DNA of 64,000 bases from Cognatishimia maritima (GCF_900129685.1 NZ_FQWM01000002.1:21814-85813), one strand, 5' to 3'; shown: positions 17,599 through 27,765, counted from the stretch's first letter. A program made the numbers and translations. The notes: a model not told the origin generated them from the letters alone.

Positions 17599-18162
17599 TT
17601 ACGCTTCTGCTTCCGCAGGCGCTTCGTCCTTGCGCAGGATGTCAGCAACTTTTTTGCCACGACGTGCGGCAACCTGACGTGGGCTCGCTTCGCCCTTCAG
17701 GCCGTCCAAAGTGGCGCGGATCATGTTGTATGGGTTCTGGGAACCGATGGACTTGGAAACCACGTCCTTCACACCCAGCATTTCGAACACGGCACGCATT
17801 GGACCACCGGCGATGATACCGGTACCTTCAGGTGCTGTGCGCATGATGACCTTGCCTGCGCCGTGACGACCTTCGACGTCGTGGTGCAACGTGCGGCCCT
17901 CACGCAGAGGAACACGGATCATCTGGCGTTTTGCTTGCTCAGTCGCTTTGCGGATCGCCTCAGGGACTTCTTTCGCCTTCCCTTTGCCGAAGCCAACGCG
18001 GCCTTTTTGGTCGCCGACGACAACCAGAGCAGCGAAGCCAAAGCGCTTACCACCTTTTACGGTCTTGGAAACGCGGTTGATCGCAACCAAGCGATCTGCG
18101 AATTCAGGTGTTTCGTCTTCGCGGTTACGACCGCGGCCACGACGATTTTCACGTTCTGCCAT
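17599..18162 (-). CDS. rpsE: 30S ribosomal protein S5
   Basis: A 187-residue S5, which helps form the mRNA entry site and affects decoding accuracy. The double-stranded-RNA-binding-like domain contains [20 protein letters not shown], and the C-terminal domain contains [15 protein letters not shown]. The ATG giving MAERENRR was chosen because AAGGA lies 7 nt upstream; an ATG five codons earlier has no such site. A 110-bp gap separates it from rplR, longer than usual. Confidence 0.97.
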   Translation of the reverse strand: MAERENRRGRGRNREDETPEFADRLVAINRVSKTVKGGKRFGFAALVVVGDQKGRVGFGKGKAKEVPEAIRKATEQAKRQMIRVPLREGRTLHHDVEGRHGAGKVIMRTAPEGTGIIAGGPMRAVFEMLGVKDVVSKSIGSQNPYNMIRATLDGLKGEASPRQVAARRGKKVADILRKDEAPAEAEA

Positions 18163-18272
18163 TTGGCATTCCTTCATATTCTGGCGCGCCTAGCGCCGTT
18201 AAACCAATCCTGGTGCCACGCCATTCAGCCCAGCCCGGATCATCGGGGGGACGCGAACGTCCCCCTCAAGTC

Positions 18273-18632
18273 TTAGACTTTCAAGCCACCTTCACGCGCG
18301 GCGTCGGCCAGGGCCTTCACTTTGCCGTGGAACAGGCGACCGCCACGATCGAAGTACGCTTCGGTGTGACCCGCTTTGACTGCACGTTCTGCAATCGCCG
18401 CGCCAACCTTGGCAGCTGCTTCGATGTTGTTTTTGCCAACAACGCCCAGATCTTTTTCCAGAGAGGAAGCCGATACCAGGGTGACCCCTTGAACGTCGTC
18501 GATCAGCTGAGCGCTGATGTTCTTGTTCGAGCGGTTCACGGACAAGCGAAGCTTGCCAACGTTGACCTTGCGAAGTTTGTTCCGGACGCGCAGGCGGCGC
18601 TTTAGGAACAGTTCCCGTTTGCTGTTTGCCAT
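18273..18632 (-). CDS. rplR: 50S ribosomal protein L18
   Basis: A 119-residue L18, which binds 5S rRNA with L5 (rplE, same unit). Basic N-terminus [15 protein letters not shown] and the core [18 protein letters not shown] are as expected. It starts 11 bp after rplF. Confidence 0.97.
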   Translation of the reverse strand: MANSKRELFLKRRLRVRNKLRKVNVGKLRLSVNRSNKNISAQLIDDVQGVTLVSASSLEKDLGVVGKNNIEAAAKVGAAIAERAVKAGHTEAYFDRGGRLFHGKVKALADAAREGGLKV

Positions 18633-18643
18633 TTTGCTGGTCC

Positions 18644-19177
18644 TTACTTCTTCTTACCTTCCTTGCGGAAGATATACTCGTCTTTGTATTTGATGCCCTT
18701 GCCTTTGTAAGGCTCCGGCTTGCGCCATTCGCGGATGTTTGCCGCGACTTGGCCGACGAGTTGTGAATCGGTGCCTTCAATGATGATCTCAGTTGGCTTC
18801 GGTGCGGTGACCGTTACGCCTTCTGGAACTTCAAAGTTGACGTCGTGTGACAGGCCCAAAGACAGCTTCAGGATTTTGCCTTGTGCTTGTGCACGGTAAC
18901 CAACACCAACGATCTCCAGCTCTTTTTTGAAGCCTTCGGTTACGCCGGTGACAAGGTTTTGCACAACAGTGCGGGACATGCCCCACTGCTGACGCGCGCG
19001 CTTGGACTTACCGCGAGGAGTAACGACAACAGCGTTCTCTTCAACGGACAGTGTCACATCGTCGGTTGCGGTGAAGCTATGGGTCGCTTTTGGACCTTTC
19101 ACTTCGATGGTCTGGCCGGAGACAGAGGCAGTTACGCCGCTGGGCAGCTCGACCGGTTTTTTACCAATACGAGACAT
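18644..19177 (-). CDS. rplF: 50S ribosomal protein L6
   Basis: A 177-residue L6 near the factor-binding site. Conserved [12 protein letters not shown] start and C-terminal [15 protein letters not shown] are present. The annotated start is the internal ATG; the frame is open 18 codons further upstream into rpsH. Neighbours rpsH and rplR lie 10-11 bp away. Confidence 0.97.
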   Translation of the reverse strand: MSRIGKKPVELPSGVTASVSGQTIEVKGPKATHSFTATDDVTLSVEENAVVVTPRGKSKRARQQWGMSRTVVQNLVTGVTEGFKKELEIVGVGYRAQAQGKILKLSLGLSHDVNFEVPEGVTVTAPKPTEIIIEGTDSQLVGQVAANIREWRKPEPYKGKGIKYKDEYIFRKEGKKK

Positions 19178-19187
19178 CAGCTTCTCC

Positions 19188-19580
19188 CTAGAAGACCGTG
19201 CAAAGCACTTCGCCACCAACATTGTTGGCACGAGCGTTTGCGTCCGACATCACACCTTTAGAGGTGGAGACAATCGACACACCCAAGCCCTGACGGACGG
19301 TTGGGATGTCATTGACAGCCATGTAAACGCGACGGCCAGGTTTGGAAACCCGCTTCACTTCACGAATAACAGGGGTGCCTTCGTAGTATTTCAGGCTGAT
19401 TTCCAACGCCGGATGGCCGTCGGAACCAGTCGTCTTCTCGTAGCCGCGGATGTAGCCTTCGTCAGCCAATACATCCAGAACCCAGCCGCGCAGTTTCGAT
19501 GCAGGCGAAGACACTGTGGACTTGCCGCGCATTTGACCGTTGCGGATACGGGTCAGCATATCACCGATAGGATCGTTCAT
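19188..19580 (-). CDS. rpsH: 30S ribosomal protein S8
   Basis: A 130-residue S8, a primary 16S rRNA binder and in E. coli the translational repressor of the spc operon. N-terminus [15 protein letters not shown] and the C-terminal [16 protein letters not shown] with AGGEVL-type ending ([11 protein letters not shown]) are intact. It follows rpsN by 12 bp. Confidence 0.98.
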   Translation of the reverse strand: MNDPIGDMLTRIRNGQMRGKSTVSSPASKLRGWVLDVLADEGYIRGYEKTTGSDGHPALEISLKYYEGTPVIREVKRVSKPGRRVYMAVNDIPTVRQGLGVSIVSTSKGVMSDANARANNVGGEVLCTVF

Positions 19581-19592
19581 AGTGTGCTCTCC

Positions 19593-19898
19593 TTACCAGC
19601 TAGATTTGACCATGCCTGGGATTTGGCCATTGGAGCCAAGTTCCCGAAGCGCGATACGGCTGACTTTCAGCTTACGGTAGTAAGCGTGCGGACGGCCGGT
19701 CAGTTGGCAACGGTTGTGCAAACGAGTTGCAGAGCTGTTGCGTGGCAATTTCGCCAGTTTCAGACGCGCTTTGAAGCGCTCTTCCATTGGCTTGCTTTCG
19801 TCGTTTGCGATCTCTTTAAGCTCGGCGCGTTTGGCAGCGTATTTAGCAACCAAAGCTTCGCGCTTTTTCTCGCGTGCGATCATAGATTTTTTAGCCAT
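19593..19898 (-). CDS. rpsN: 30S ribosomal protein S14 (zinc-independent form)
   Basis: A 101-residue S14. Only one Cys occurs and the CxxC pairs of the zinc form are missing, so this is the long C-minus type usual in proteobacteria. The conserved C-terminus [21 protein letters not shown] segment is seen as [16 protein letters not shown], ending GMVKSSW. It lies between rplE (17 bp) and rpsH. Confidence 0.98.
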   Translation of the reverse strand: MAKKSMIAREKKREALVAKYAAKRAELKEIANDESKPMEERFKARLKLAKLPRNSSATRLHNRCQLTGRPHAYYRKLKVSRIALRELGSNGQIPGMVKSSW

Positions 19899-19915
19899 GA
19901 TTTCCTCTCCCGCGC

Positions 19916-20476
19916 TTAAGCGTTGAATGGCATGTTGAAGTGTTTCAACAGGCTCTTTGCTTCCGCGTCGGTGTTAGCGTTGGTTGCAATTACGATGTCC
20001 ATGCCCCAGTTCTCATCAACTTTATCAAAGTCGATTTCTGGGAATACGATGTGTTCCTTCAGGCCCATGGCAAAGTTGCCACGACCGTCAAAGGATGGCT
20101 TCACACCGCGGAAGTCGCGGATGCGAGGCATCGCGATGGTGATCAGACGATCCAGGAATTCGTACATACGTTCGCCGCGCAGAGTCACCTTTGCGCCCAT
20201 CGGCATGCCGTCACGAACACGGAAGCCAGCGATGGAGTTTTTCGCAACTGTGGTCAAAGCTTTTTGACCCGCGATCAAAGTCAGATCAGCCTGAGCGGAT
20301 TTGGCTTTCTTGGAGTCTTTTACAGCCGCACGACCGCAACCGATGTTCAGAACGATTTTCTCCAACTTAGGGATCATCATGTCGTTCTTATAGCCGAACT
20401 CTTCTTTCAGAGCGGCACGGATGCTGTCTTTGTACAGAGACTGCAGACGTGGAGTGTAGTCAGCGTTATCAAGCAT
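19916..20476 (-). CDS. rplE: 50S ribosomal protein L5
   Basis: A 186-residue L5, which binds 5S rRNA and bridges to S13. Landmarks are [41 protein letters not shown] and the end [11 protein letters not shown]. It overlaps the end of rplX by 8 bp, which implies translational coupling. Confidence 0.98.
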   Translation of the reverse strand: MLDNADYTPRLQSLYKDSIRAALKEEFGYKNDMMIPKLEKIVLNIGCGRAAVKDSKKAKSAQADLTLIAGQKALTTVAKNSIAGFRVRDGMPMGAKVTLRGERMYEFLDRLITIAMPRIRDFRGVKPSFDGRGNFAMGLKEHIVFPEIDFDKVDENWGMDIVIATNANTDAEAKSLLKHFNMPFNA

Positions 20477-20780
20477 CGATCACATCTCCTGTGGTTTTTG
20501 CGTAGCGCACTTTTTTGCCGTCTTCGACTTTGAAGCCAACGCGTGTCGCTTTGCCGTTTGCGTCCAGGAATGCCAGGTTGCTCAGTTGGATCGGCATAGC
20601 TTTTGGCTTGCGACCACCTTGATCAGTCTGGGATTGCTTTGTGTGACGGATCGCCATGTTCACGCCATCCACCACTGCTTTGCCCGCCTTAGGATCAACA
20701 GAAGAGATTGTACCCTCTTTGCCTTTGTCCTTGCCGGCCAGAACGACGACCTTGTCGCCTTTTTTCAGCTTAGCAGCCAT
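20469..20780 (-). CDS. rplX: 50S ribosomal protein L24
   Basis: A 103-residue L24, an assembly-initiator protein. The KOW motif is visible in [20 protein letters not shown] at the N-terminus. It is separated by one base from rplN and overlaps rplE. Confidence 0.97.
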   Translation of the reverse strand: MAAKLKKGDKVVVLAGKDKGKEGTISSVDPKAGKAVVDGVNMAIRHTKQSQTDQGGRKPKAMPIQLSNLAFLDANGKATRVGFKVEDGKKVRYAKTTGDVIDA

Positions 20781-20781
20781 C

Positions 20782-21150
20782 TTACAGCACCTCCGGCGCG
20801 AGTGAGATGATTTTCATGAAGTTCTTTGCACGCAGTTCACGAACAACTGGGCCAAAGATACGTGTACCGACTGGCTCACCTGCGTTGTTCAGGATCACTG
20901 CAGCGTTGCGATCAAAACGGATCGCTGTACCGTCTTCACGACGAACTTCTTTTGCGGTGCGCACGACAACGGCCTTACGGACGTCACCTTTTTTAACGCG
21001 ACCACGTGGAATGGCTTCCTTAACTGAGACGACGATAACGTCACCTACAGATGCGTATTTACGCTTGGAGCCACCCAGAACCTTGATGCACTGAACTCGG
21101 CGAGCGCCAGAGTTGTCAGCAACATCCAGGTTTGTTTGCATCTGGATCAT
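20782..21150 (-). CDS. rplN: 50S ribosomal protein L14
   Basis: A 122-residue L14 at the subunit interface. Conserved [17 protein letters not shown] and the end [12 protein letters not shown] are complete. An 89-bp spacer separates it from rpsQ, larger than other gaps in this unit; I saw no convincing promoter in it. Confidence 0.98.
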   Translation of the reverse strand: MIQMQTNLDVADNSGARRVQCIKVLGGSKRKYASVGDVIVVSVKEAIPRGRVKKGDVRKAVVVRTAKEVRREDGTAIRFDRNAAVILNNAGEPVGTRIFGPVVRELRAKNFMKIISLAPEVL

Positions 21151-21239
21151 TTGGTTTCTCCCGACCTTTGGGAACGGCGATGCGTGCCATATGTTCCCAG
21201 GGTTTCGACTTTGTTAAGTCGTTCGGGAAGCTTGTTTGA

Positions 21240-21470
21240 TTAAGCTTCCAGAACTTCCCAACGTTTCGTTTTCGACTTTGGTGCGCACTCAATGATTTTG
21301 ACTTTGTCACCAACGTTGAAAGCGTTCTTCTCATCGTGAGCCCGGTATTTCTTGGACTTACGGATGGTTTTCTTCAGAACTGGGTGTGTAAAGCGACGCT
21401 CTACAGATACAGTTACGGTCTGTTCGTTTGCGTTGCTTGTGACAACGCCGCGAAGAATACGTTTAGGCAT
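21240..21470 (-). CDS. rpsQ: 30S ribosomal protein S17
   Basis: A 76-residue S17. [13 protein letters not shown] start, the OB-fold strand [15 protein letters not shown] and [16 protein letters not shown] are typical. It lies 13 bp after rpmC. Confidence 0.97.
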   Translation of the reverse strand: MPKRILRGVVTSNANEQTVTVSVERRFTHPVLKKTIRKSKKYRAHDEKNAFNVGDKVKIIECAPKSKTKRWEVLEA

Positions 21471-21483
21471 ATCTCAAAGCTCC

Positions 21484-21684
21484 TTATTCTGCGGCTTGCG
21501 CGGCTTTTTCGTTCAGGATGGTTTTCACACGAGCAGCATTGCGGCGCGCCGCTTTGATGCCTGCAGTGTTTTCCAGCTGACCGGTTGCCTGTTGAAAGCG
21601 CAGATTGAAGCTTTCTTTTTTCAGGTTTGCGAGTTCTTCACGCAGTTGATCTGCGGACTTCTCGCGAAGTTCATTGGCGTTCAT
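21484..21684 (-). CDS. rpmC: 50S ribosomal protein L29
   Basis: A 66-residue L29, which with L23 forms the docking site for trigger factor and SRP at the tunnel exit. [14 protein letters not shown] and [13 protein letters not shown] are diagnostic. The internal ATG was chosen, as the upstream 28 codons are leader. It is the first gene of its unit; its usual neighbour rplP is 3.4 kb away, behind four inserted genes. Confidence 0.97.
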   Translation of the reverse strand: MNANELREKSADQLREELANLKKESFNLRFQQATGQLENTAGIKAARRNAARVKTILNEKAAQAAE

Positions 21685-21803
21685 GTCGCCTCTTCCTTTC
21701 TTACACCAGAGGGCGCCTGACGATATGTTCAGGGTGACCCTTTGATCTGGTGGACCAAAACAAAACACACGAATCCCGTCGCCGGGAATCCGTGAGATGT
21801 GGC

Positions 21804-21832
21804 TCTATACGGGTGGCACAGGGTTAGGGCAA
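21804..21832 (-). promoter_or_regulatory. Promoter of the rpmC-to-rpmD unit
   Basis: TTGCCC and TATAGA with a 17-bp spacer on the minus strand, 120 bp before rpmC. An imperfect hairpin (ACGGATTCCCGG with CGGGATTCGT) lies just downstream, at about 21769-21793, in the leader. The 299-bp gap to the divergent oxygenase gene holds nothing else that I can identify. Confidence 0.78.
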
Positions 21833-21983
21833 GGGAAAGATTCGGTTTTCTTGAGAAAAACAAGATGTTTGCGCGTGCTCTTGCGCGCTGCCCTCTGTGT
21901 AAAGCCGGGGCTGCGAAATAGGGAACAAACATACACCCAATCCACAACTTCCCCGCCCTGCCCGCGCGCGGTATAGACTCCGC

Positions 21984-22607
21984 ATGTCACAGATTGAATC
22001 ACTCTTCGTCACCCGCCTCTATCGCGCACCTTTATCCGAGTATGCTCCGTCCGTTGATGCAAAGGAACTGGAAACCTCTTGCATTGTCATCGCTGATGAC
22101 GACGAGGCCGGCCAGGAATGGTGCGAGGAACAGGGCTATCCGGGCTATACATCCTATGCGTCCCTCACAGACCTGCCGTGGCGGTTCCCGATCTTTGCCG
22201 ATCTCGTAAAGGTGCTTGATCAGCATGTCATGGCCTTTGCCAAAGACCTCGAATTCGATCTGGGCGAGGGCAAGCTGGTCCTCGAAGACCTCTGGATCAA
22301 TATCCTGCCCGAAGGTGGCTCGCACGGCAGCCACATTCACCCGCATTCGGTCATTTCCGGCACGACCTATGTGTCGATGCCCGAAGGCACCAGCGCCCTA
22401 AAACTCGAAGACCCGCGCCATGCGATGATGATGGCCGCCCCGGCCCGCGTGAAATCCGCGCGGCGCGAGATGCAGAATTTCATCTATATGAAACCAGACG
22501 TCGGCGATGTTCTGCTTTGGGAAAGCTGGCTGCGCCATGAGGTCCCCATGAACATGGCCGAAGACGAACGTATCTCAGTCAGCTTCAACTACAAATGGGC
22601 TGAGTGA
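21984..22607 (+). CDS. TIGR02466-family 2OG-Fe(II) oxygenase-like protein
   Basis: A 207-residue protein matching TIGR02466, a putative 2-oxoglutarate/Fe(II) oxygenase family common in marine bacteria and phages. The presumed iron-binding HxD/E...H set is seen in HGSHIHPHSVISGTTYVS and, near the end, in WLRHEVPMN with the closing RISVSFNYKW. No signal peptide. The substrate is unknown. It stands on the plus strand, divergent from rpmC and convergent with the OsmC gene, so it cannot be part of the ribosomal transcript. Confidence 0.83.
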   Translation: MSQIESLFVTRLYRAPLSEYAPSVDAKELETSCIVIADDDEAGQEWCEEQGYPGYTSYASLTDLPWRFPIFADLVKVLDQHVMAFAKDLEFDLGEGKLVLEDLWINILPEGGSHGSHIHPHSVISGTTYVSMPEGTSALKLEDPRHAMMMAAPARVKSARREMQNFIYMKPDVGDVLLWESWLRHEVPMNMAEDERISVSFNYKWAE

Positions 22608-22649
22608 ACCTGCCGGGCAAAACGCCCGACATTTCATTATCCAAGGGGC

Positions 22650-23243
22650 TTACCCAGAATGGCTCATCAATTCTTCGCCATTCAACATCAGCCGAGAACG
22701 CCACGGGATCGGGTTGCGCAGCGCGAAATGCGCCATGCAGGCATTTTCGGCTTCTTCCATCAGGTCCTGAATGCGCTCTGCTGGCTCATCACTCTCAATC
22801 AAAACATGGGTTTCAATGCCCTGCATCTTGCCGGTGGTTGTATGCCCAAGTTGACGCATGTTTGATAGGTTGGTTTCAAACCCGACCTTCTGTTCAATCT
22901 TCATCGACTTAATGTTGATACCCCGCGCCGTGTAGATATCCGTCAGATGGGTCATCAAACAGAAGCCAATCCCAGCACACATATAGGCCAAAGGCGGCGG
23001 CGCCGTGTCATCGCCAATCGGCGTCTGCTCATCGCAATAGAGCCGCACTGACGAAAACCCCGGAATATTCACCTGCACCACCCCGGTCTTTTTCTGTCGC
23101 TCTGTCGCTTCGGCGGTGAGGACGACCTCAAACTCCAGTGGCTCCGGCGGCTTGGCTTTCTTAAAGGGCTTGGAGTCAAATTGCGTCGGCTGCGGCAACG
23201 CGTCGTTGCGCTCTCCGACATGGAAAAACGTTTCCTCGCTCAC
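22650..23243 (-). CDS. OsmC/Ohr-family protein
   Basis: A 197-residue OsmC-type protein, a family of thiol peroxidases that detoxify organic hydroperoxides. Two conserved cysteines are present: one in MCAGIGFCLMTH and the second in ENACMAHFALR, with a Gly/Pro-rich segment DDTAPPPLAYM before the first, as in the family. It starts at GTG, supported by a CAGGAG site 7 nt upstream. The long N-terminal region of about 60 residues is unlike short Ohr proteins, so this is an OsmC subgroup of unknown specificity. Likely a stand-alone gene next to the LysE exporter. Confidence 0.8.
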   Translation of the reverse strand: MSEETFFHVGERNDALPQPTQFDSKPFKKAKPPEPLEFEVVLTAEATERQKKTGVVQVNIPGFSSVRLYCDEQTPIGDDTAPPPLAYMCAGIGFCLMTHLTDIYTARGINIKSMKIEQKVGFETNLSNMRQLGHTTTGKMQGIETHVLIESDEPAERIQDLMEEAENACMAHFALRNPIPWRSRLMLNGEELMSHSG

Positions 23244-23350
23244 GGGTCACTCCTGTCTGGTCTGAATTCCTGCGCCCTAGGGGCACAGCCCCACCTTTGC
23301 AGAGCACAGAGCGATTGGAAACCGGCCGAATATGAAGACCCGGCGAAACC

Positions 23351-23992
23351 CTATGCGCGCCGCAACGCGGCAGATGTGGCCTCGGCCAAGATCAACGACC
23401 CTGCCCCGCCAATAAACGCAGCCGCAAACCGGTTCAGCCGTTTCAGCGCCTTTGGCTGAGTCATCAAAGTCCGCGCCTTGGACGCCAACAGCATGTAGGG
23501 TGCAAGCGCAGAAAATATCACAAGGATCGTCAGCACGGACAAAATGGCCCATTGGGTCACGTGCACATTGTTCAAATCCAGCACCGTCGGCAAAAGCGCC
23601 AGATAGAACACAATGGTCTTTGGATTGCCCAGCGTCACGAAATAGCCTGCCAGAAAGGATTCGCCGTCAGACTGCGCGCGCGCCCTCTTTACATGGGTCA
23701 ACGCGCCTTCGCTCGTCCAGAATTTGTAGGCGAGATACAGCAGATAAGCCGCGCCAAGGAATTTGATCACGATAAAGGCGCTGGCAAAGGTCTTGGCGAT
23801 GGCCGCAAGGCCAACTACGGCCACCGTCAAATAGGTCACATCCCCAAGCGCAATCCCCGCCAAAAACATCGTCGACGCGCGCTGGTTCCCCCCAAGCGCC
23901 TGCCCGACCAAAGCGGCAATCCCCGGACCGGGAATGACAGCAGCAATGCCAAGCGCAGCGATATATGCAAAATAGGGCGCGAGAGTTTCCAT
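23351..23992 (-). CDS. LysE/RhtB-family amino-acid exporter
   Basis: A 213-residue inner-membrane protein with about six helices. The family N-terminal signature is visible as AAVIPGPGIAALVGQALGG, and LGNPKTIVFYLALLP is the second conserved block. LysE-family proteins export lysine, homoserine, threonine or similar compounds; the substrate is not predictable. The ATG giving METLAP is preferred because AAAGGA lies 9 nt upstream and the conserved region begins there. Confidence 0.87.
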   Translation of the reverse strand: METLAPYFAYIAALGIAAVIPGPGIAALVGQALGGNQRASTMFLAGIALGDVTYLTVAVVGLAAIAKTFASAFIVIKFLGAAYLLYLAYKFWTSEGALTHVKRARAQSDGESFLAGYFVTLGNPKTIVFYLALLPTVLDLNNVHVTQWAILSVLTILVIFSALAPYMLLASKARTLMTQPKALKRLNRFAAAFIGGAGSLILAEATSAALRRA

Positions 23993-24066
23993 GGTGGATG
24001 TCCTTTGGTCAGTAGGGCACAAAAGCACGCACCGTCTGTTCGCTCAAGCCCTTCTATTTCTCAGAT

Positions 24067-24166
24067 TGCAAAATCAAAGATTTTGCAGCGCCCGAACCGC
24101 CCCCGTCAAACCATAGGTTTGCCTACGGCAAAGCGCGGGCACTTCGCTTCCACCCCGCGGTTCGGT
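24067..24166. repeat. Dispersed composite repeat (about 100 bp)
   Basis: It starts with a palindrome TGCAAAATC/GATTTTGCA, followed by GCGCCCGAACCGCCCCCG, a GGTTTGCC core and the closing CCGCGGTTCG. The same order and most of the same bases occur at 35.1-35.2 kb. Confidence 0.7.
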
Positions 24167-24218
24167 CGTTGGGTTACTGAAACGCTCGGAATTCGTGCGG
24201 CACCCAAGTAGCACCATT

Positions 24219-24905
24219 TCACTTTCTTTCTTGGGCATGTTCAGGAAAAAAAGTCGTGTCTCTGTCTATTGGGTCTCGCGTCATTGAGTTCTCTCGCACG
24301 ATTTGACAAACGAGTTCCCAAACCGGATCAAAGTCTGGATTTGACTTAGCCTTTGCTTTCACCAAATCATAAGGTTCACCTATCGTTTCCAGATCTGAAG
24401 CTTCATCGTCCGTTAGCTTGAGGTCGAAAGCCCTCTCTATTGCCTCCAGCAAATCTACATCATCCCCGTCACCAACAAGATCGACAGTATTCAGGCGCTC
24501 TGTCTTTCTCGGTTTCGAATATTGAATCAAAAAGATAATTGTCAGAACCAGAACGATAACGTTCAGGACCGGCCAAGCGCGGCATCCTTCCGCAATAGCG
24601 GCTAAAGCAACACCGTCACTTGGCCAAAGCACACCTGCAACATTCAAGACAGCGGTCATACCGAAAAGCGCCGCGGCACTCCATGAAAGCCACCGTTTCC
24701 TGAAATAGATTGCGAGTGCAAGCACAGCGATCAAAACCAACCCGAATGGGCTTGTGAAAAAGAAATAGAGTTCCCCGAACTGATCTACGACACCATCGTT
24801 AGGACTCCACCTTGGCCTAACCTTATCGCAAACTTCAGCAGCTGCTGACGATGCCAAACACGTAAATGCCTGTATGAACGGCCAAGCCTTGAACTTTAGG
24901 AGCAT
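24219..24905 (-). CDS. Membrane protein with a C-terminal acyl-carrier-protein-like domain
   Basis: A 228-residue protein in two parts. Residues 1-23 look like a signal peptide ending in SSAAA; the mature part begins AEVCDKVRPRW, a motif I recognise from uncharacterised Rhodobacteraceae membrane proteins, and three hydrophobic helices follow (about 50-68, 72-92, 113-131). From residue 145 onward comes an acidic helical region (DLLEAIERAFDLKLTDDEA, then WELVCQIVRENSM and DRDTTFF) resembling ACP-like proteins of the type with two linked half-motifs. The serine that carries phosphopantetheine in true ACPs is not evident, so acyl transfer is unlikely. Codons are AT-richer than the neighbours. Function unknown. 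Confidence 0.6.
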   Translation of the reverse strand: MLLKFKAWPFIQAFTCLASSAAAEVCDKVRPRWSPNDGVVDQFGELYFFFTSPFGLVLIAVLALAIYFRKRWLSWSAAALFGMTAVLNVAGVLWPSDGVALAAIAEGCRAWPVLNVIVLVLTIIFLIQYSKPRKTERLNTVDLVGDGDDVDLLEAIERAFDLKLTDDEASDLETIGEPYDLVKAKAKSNPDFDPVWELVCQIVRENSMTRDPIDRDTTFFPEHAQERK

Positions 24906-25012
24906 AATTAGTTCACTAAATATTTGATTGGTAAGTTAGAATACTCCTCGAAGTTATCTGACTTTGCGTAATCCATGCAAATCAAACATGCATTGGTGGT
25001 TGGAGCATCACA

Positions 25013-25044
25013 AAACAAAAAACCCCGTCGCTTGCGCGCCGGGG
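25013..25044 (-). terminator. Intrinsic terminator after rplP
   Basis: CCCCG pairs with CGGGG, with an inner CGC/GCG helix and GCAA loop; the minus strand then reads TTTTTTGTTTT. It ends the rplB-to-rplP unit. Confidence 0.85.
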
Positions 25045-25055
25045 CTAATCTCATC

Positions 25056-25078
25056 GTAGGGTGGGGTTTCACCCCACC
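25056..25078. repeat. GTAG-headed REP-like palindrome
   Basis: GTAG followed by an inverted repeat with arms GGTGGGGT and ACCCCACC. It lies in the 41 bp between rplP and its terminator. Confidence 0.75.
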
Positions 25079-25085
25079 GCCACTT

Positions 25086-25499
25086 TTACCAGTCTTCGCG
25101 CAGAACGACGCGGGTTTTCACCGGGAGTTTCATCGCGGCCAGACGCAGCGCTTCACGCGCAACTTCGTCAGAAACACCGTCGATTTCAAACATCACGCGG
25201 CCAGGCTTCACCTTGCAGACCCAACGGTCCACAGAACCTTTACCTTTACCCATACGAACCTCGATCGGCTTTGCCGTCACTGGTACATCTGGGAAGATGC
25301 GGATCCATACGCGACCCTGACGTTTCATGTGACGGGTCATCGCACGACGTGCCGCCTCAATCTGACGCGCGGTGACACGCTCTGGGGTGGTGGCTTTCAG
25401 ACCATAGGAACCGAAGTTCAGGTCAGACCCGCCCTTCGCCAAACCTTTGATCCGGCCTTTGTGCGCCTTGCGGAACTTTGTACGCTTTGGTTGCAGCAT
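25086..25499 (-). CDS. rplP: 50S ribosomal protein L16
   Basis: A 137-residue L16, which shapes the A-site tRNA binding region. [16 protein letters not shown] start and [17 protein letters not shown] core are present. It lies 14 bp after rpsC and is the last gene of the rplB unit; rpmC, its usual neighbour, is displaced. Confidence 0.98.
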   Translation of the reverse strand: MLQPKRTKFRKAHKGRIKGLAKGGSDLNFGSYGLKATTPERVTARQIEAARRAMTRHMKRQGRVWIRIFPDVPVTAKPIEVRMGKGKGSVDRWVCKVKPGRVMFEIDGVSDEVAREALRLAAMKLPVKTRVVLREDW

Positions 25500-25513
25500 A
25501 ACTTATGTCTCCC

Positions 25514-26221
25514 TTAGCGACGACCGCCTGCACCGCGAGGTGCTGGGCCGTCCTGGAGTTCTTGTGCTTTACGGTCACGCGCCGCTGGATCGTGCTCCAT
25601 GATCTCACCTTTGAAGATCCAGACCTTGATCCCGATGATACCGTAAGGCGTCATCGCTTCGGAGTGTGCGTAATCGATGTCAGCACGCAGAGTGTGCAAA
25701 GGCACGCGACCTTCACGGTACCATTCGGTACGCGCGATTTCCGCGCCGCCAAGACGGCCTGCTACGTTTACGCGGATGCCCAGGGCACCCATGCGCATTG
25801 CGTTCTGAACAGCCCGTTTCATCGCACGGCGGAAAGAGACACGGCGCTCCAGCTGCTGAGCGATCGACTCGCCAACCAGCTGAGCGTCAAGCTCTGGCTT
25901 ACGTACTTCAACGATGTTCAGGTGCAGTTCGGATGCGGTCATCGCAGCAATTTTCTTGCGCAGAACTTCGATGTCCGCGCCTTTCTTGCCGATGATCACA
26001 CCTGGACGTGCAGTGTGGATTGTCACGCGGCACTTTTTGTGCGGACGTTCGATGATCACACGTGCGATGCCAGCTTGCTTGCACTCTTTTTTGATGAACT
26101 CACGGATTTTCAGGTCTTCAAGCAGAAGATCACCGTAATCTTTGGTGTCCGCGTACCAGCGGCTGTCCCAAGTACGGTTGATCTGCAGGCGCATGCCGAC
26201 CGGATTGACTTTATGTCCCAT
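25514..26221 (-). CDS. rpsC: 30S ribosomal protein S3
   Basis: A 235-residue S3 with the mRNA-entry KH domain ([10 protein letters not shown] region and the [13 protein letters not shown] loop with VIIGKKG). [19 protein letters not shown] is the standard start. Its first base overlaps the rplV stop codon by one base. Confidence 0.98.
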   Translation of the reverse strand: MGHKVNPVGMRLQINRTWDSRWYADTKDYGDLLLEDLKIREFIKKECKQAGIARVIIERPHKKCRVTIHTARPGVIIGKKGADIEVLRKKIAAMTASELHLNIVEVRKPELDAQLVGESIAQQLERRVSFRRAMKRAVQNAMRMGALGIRVNVAGRLGGAEIARTEWYREGRVPLHTLRADIDYAHSEAMTPYGIIGIKVWIFKGEIMEHDPAARDRKAQELQDGPAPRGAGGRR

Positions 26222-26601
26222 TAGGCTTGCTCCTCTACTTGACGCACCTTGATGGTGATCTCAGCAAATGGCTTGATGATCTTGCCGAAACGGCCACGTG
26301 CCCGAGGGCGACCGCGCTTCATGGTCAGGTTCTTACCAACGTAAGCTTCTGCCACGATCAGCTCGTCGACGTCGAGGTTGTGGTTGTTTTCAGCATTGGC
26401 GATGGCGGACTGAAGACATTTCTTCACATCCTGAGCAACACGCTTGTTGGAGAAAGTCAGATCGGTCAGCGCCCGTTCCACTTTCTTGCCGCGGATCATG
26501 CCAGCAACCAGGTTCAGTTTTTGCGGGGAAGTCCGGAGCATGCGCAGTTTTGCCATTGCTTCGTTATCTGCCACGCGGCGGGGATTCTTTGCCTTGCCCA
26601 T
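26221..26601 (-). CDS. rplV: 50S ribosomal protein L22
   Basis: A 126-residue L22 whose beta-hairpin lines the exit tunnel. The loop region [15 protein letters not shown] is intact with no macrolide-resistance-like deletion. [19 protein letters not shown] is a typical alphaproteobacterial start. It lies 3 bp after rpsS. Confidence 0.98.
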   Translation of the reverse strand: MGKAKNPRRVADNEAMAKLRMLRTSPQKLNLVAGMIRGKKVERALTDLTFSNKRVAQDVKKCLQSAIANAENNHNLDVDELIVAEAYVGKNLTMKRGRPRARGRFGKIIKPFAEITIKVRQVEEQA

Positions 26602-26604
26602 GAC

Positions 26605-26883
26605 TTACTTCCGTTTCGCTTTTTTGTCAGCGGCGTGACCGTAATAGGTGCGAGTCGGGGAATATTCACCGAACTTCTGACCGATCATGTCTTCCGTGAC
26701 GTTGACAGGGACGTGTTTCTGACCGTTGTACACACCAAATGTCAGGCCAACGAACTGTGGCAGGATGGTGGAACGACGGGACCAGATTTTGATCACTTCG
26801 TTGCGGCCGCTTTCGCGGGCAGCTTCTGCCTTTTTGAGGACATAAGAGTCAACAAAAGGGCCTTTCCAGACTGAACGAGACAT
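26605..26883 (-). CDS. rpsS: 30S ribosomal protein S19
   Basis: A 92-residue S19, in the small-subunit head with S13. [16 protein letters not shown] and [17 protein letters not shown] are family hallmarks. It follows rplB by 3 bp. Confidence 0.98.
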   Translation of the reverse strand: MSRSVWKGPFVDSYVLKKAEAARESGRNEVIKIWSRRSTILPQFVGLTFGVYNGQKHVPVNVTEDMIGQKFGEYSPTRTYYGHAADKKAKRK

Positions 26884-26886
26884 AGA

Positions 26887-27729
26887 TTAACGTCCCTTCT
26901 TCTTGGCGTGACGCGAGCGGACAATCAGCTTTTGCGACGCTTTGTTCTTGTTGCGAGTGCGCTTACCCTTGGTCGGCTTACCCCATGGTGTCACTGGGTG
27001 ACGACCACCAGAGGTACGACCCTCACCACCACCGTGTGGGTGGTCGACCGGGTTCATAACAACACCACGAACGGACGGGCGGATGCCTTTGTGGCGCATA
27101 CGACCGGCTTTACCGTAGTTCTGGTTGGAGTTGTCAGGGTTGGATACCGCACCAACGGTTGCCATGCATTCCTGACGGACCAGGCGCAGTTCACCTGAGG
27201 ACAGGCGGATCTGAGCATAGCCACCGTCACGGCCTACGAACTGAGCGTAGGTGCCGGCTGCACGTGCGATCTGACCACCTTTGCCAGGCTTCAGCTCGAT
27301 GTTGTGCACGATGGTACCGATAGGCATGCCAGAGAACGGCATTGCGTTACCTGGTTTGATGTCTGCCTTTGCAGACGCGACGACCTGATCACCTTCGGCC
27401 AAGCGCTGAGGCGCGAGGATGTAGGCTTGCTCGCCGTCTTCGTATTTGATCAATGCGATGAACGCGGTCCGGTTCGGGTCGTATTCGATCCGCTCTACAG
27501 TTGCCGCGACATCAAACTTGTTGCGTTTGAAATCAACGATCCGGTACAGACGCTTTGCGCCACCGCCACGACGACGAGAAGTGATCCGTCCGGTATTGTT
27601 CCGGCCGCCCGATTTCGTCAAACCCTCAGTAAGGGATTTGACTGGACGTCCTTTCCAAAGCTCCGAACGGTCGATCAGAACCAGCCCACGCTGGCCCGGC
27701 GTCGTCGGTTTATACGACTTGAGTGCCAT
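26887..27729 (-). CDS. rplB: 50S ribosomal protein L2
   Basis: A 280-residue L2, needed for subunit association and peptidyl transfer. The functionally key region [17 protein letters not shown] with its conserved histidines is intact; [15 protein letters not shown] is a normal start. In nearly all bacteria rplB follows rplW directly; here 2.96 kb of other genes intervene and rplW has its own terminator, so this unit must start independently. I found no promoter matching the others; the nearest is TTGACC at 27774-27779 with a weak hexamer CGCATT 17 bp further. Confidence 0.98.
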   Translation of the reverse strand: MALKSYKPTTPGQRGLVLIDRSELWKGRPVKSLTEGLTKSGGRNNTGRITSRRRGGGAKRLYRIVDFKRNKFDVAATVERIEYDPNRTAFIALIKYEDGEQAYILAPQRLAEGDQVVASAKADIKPGNAMPFSGMPIGTIVHNIELKPGKGGQIARAAGTYAQFVGRDGGYAQIRLSSGELRLVRQECMATVGAVSNPDNSNQNYGKAGRMRHKGIRPSVRGVVMNPVDHPHGGGEGRTSGGRHPVTPWGKPTKGKRTRNKNKASQKLIVRSRHAKKKGR

Positions 27730-27765
27730 GTTTACTGTCTTCCGTTTAGCAATGCGAGCTTGCCC

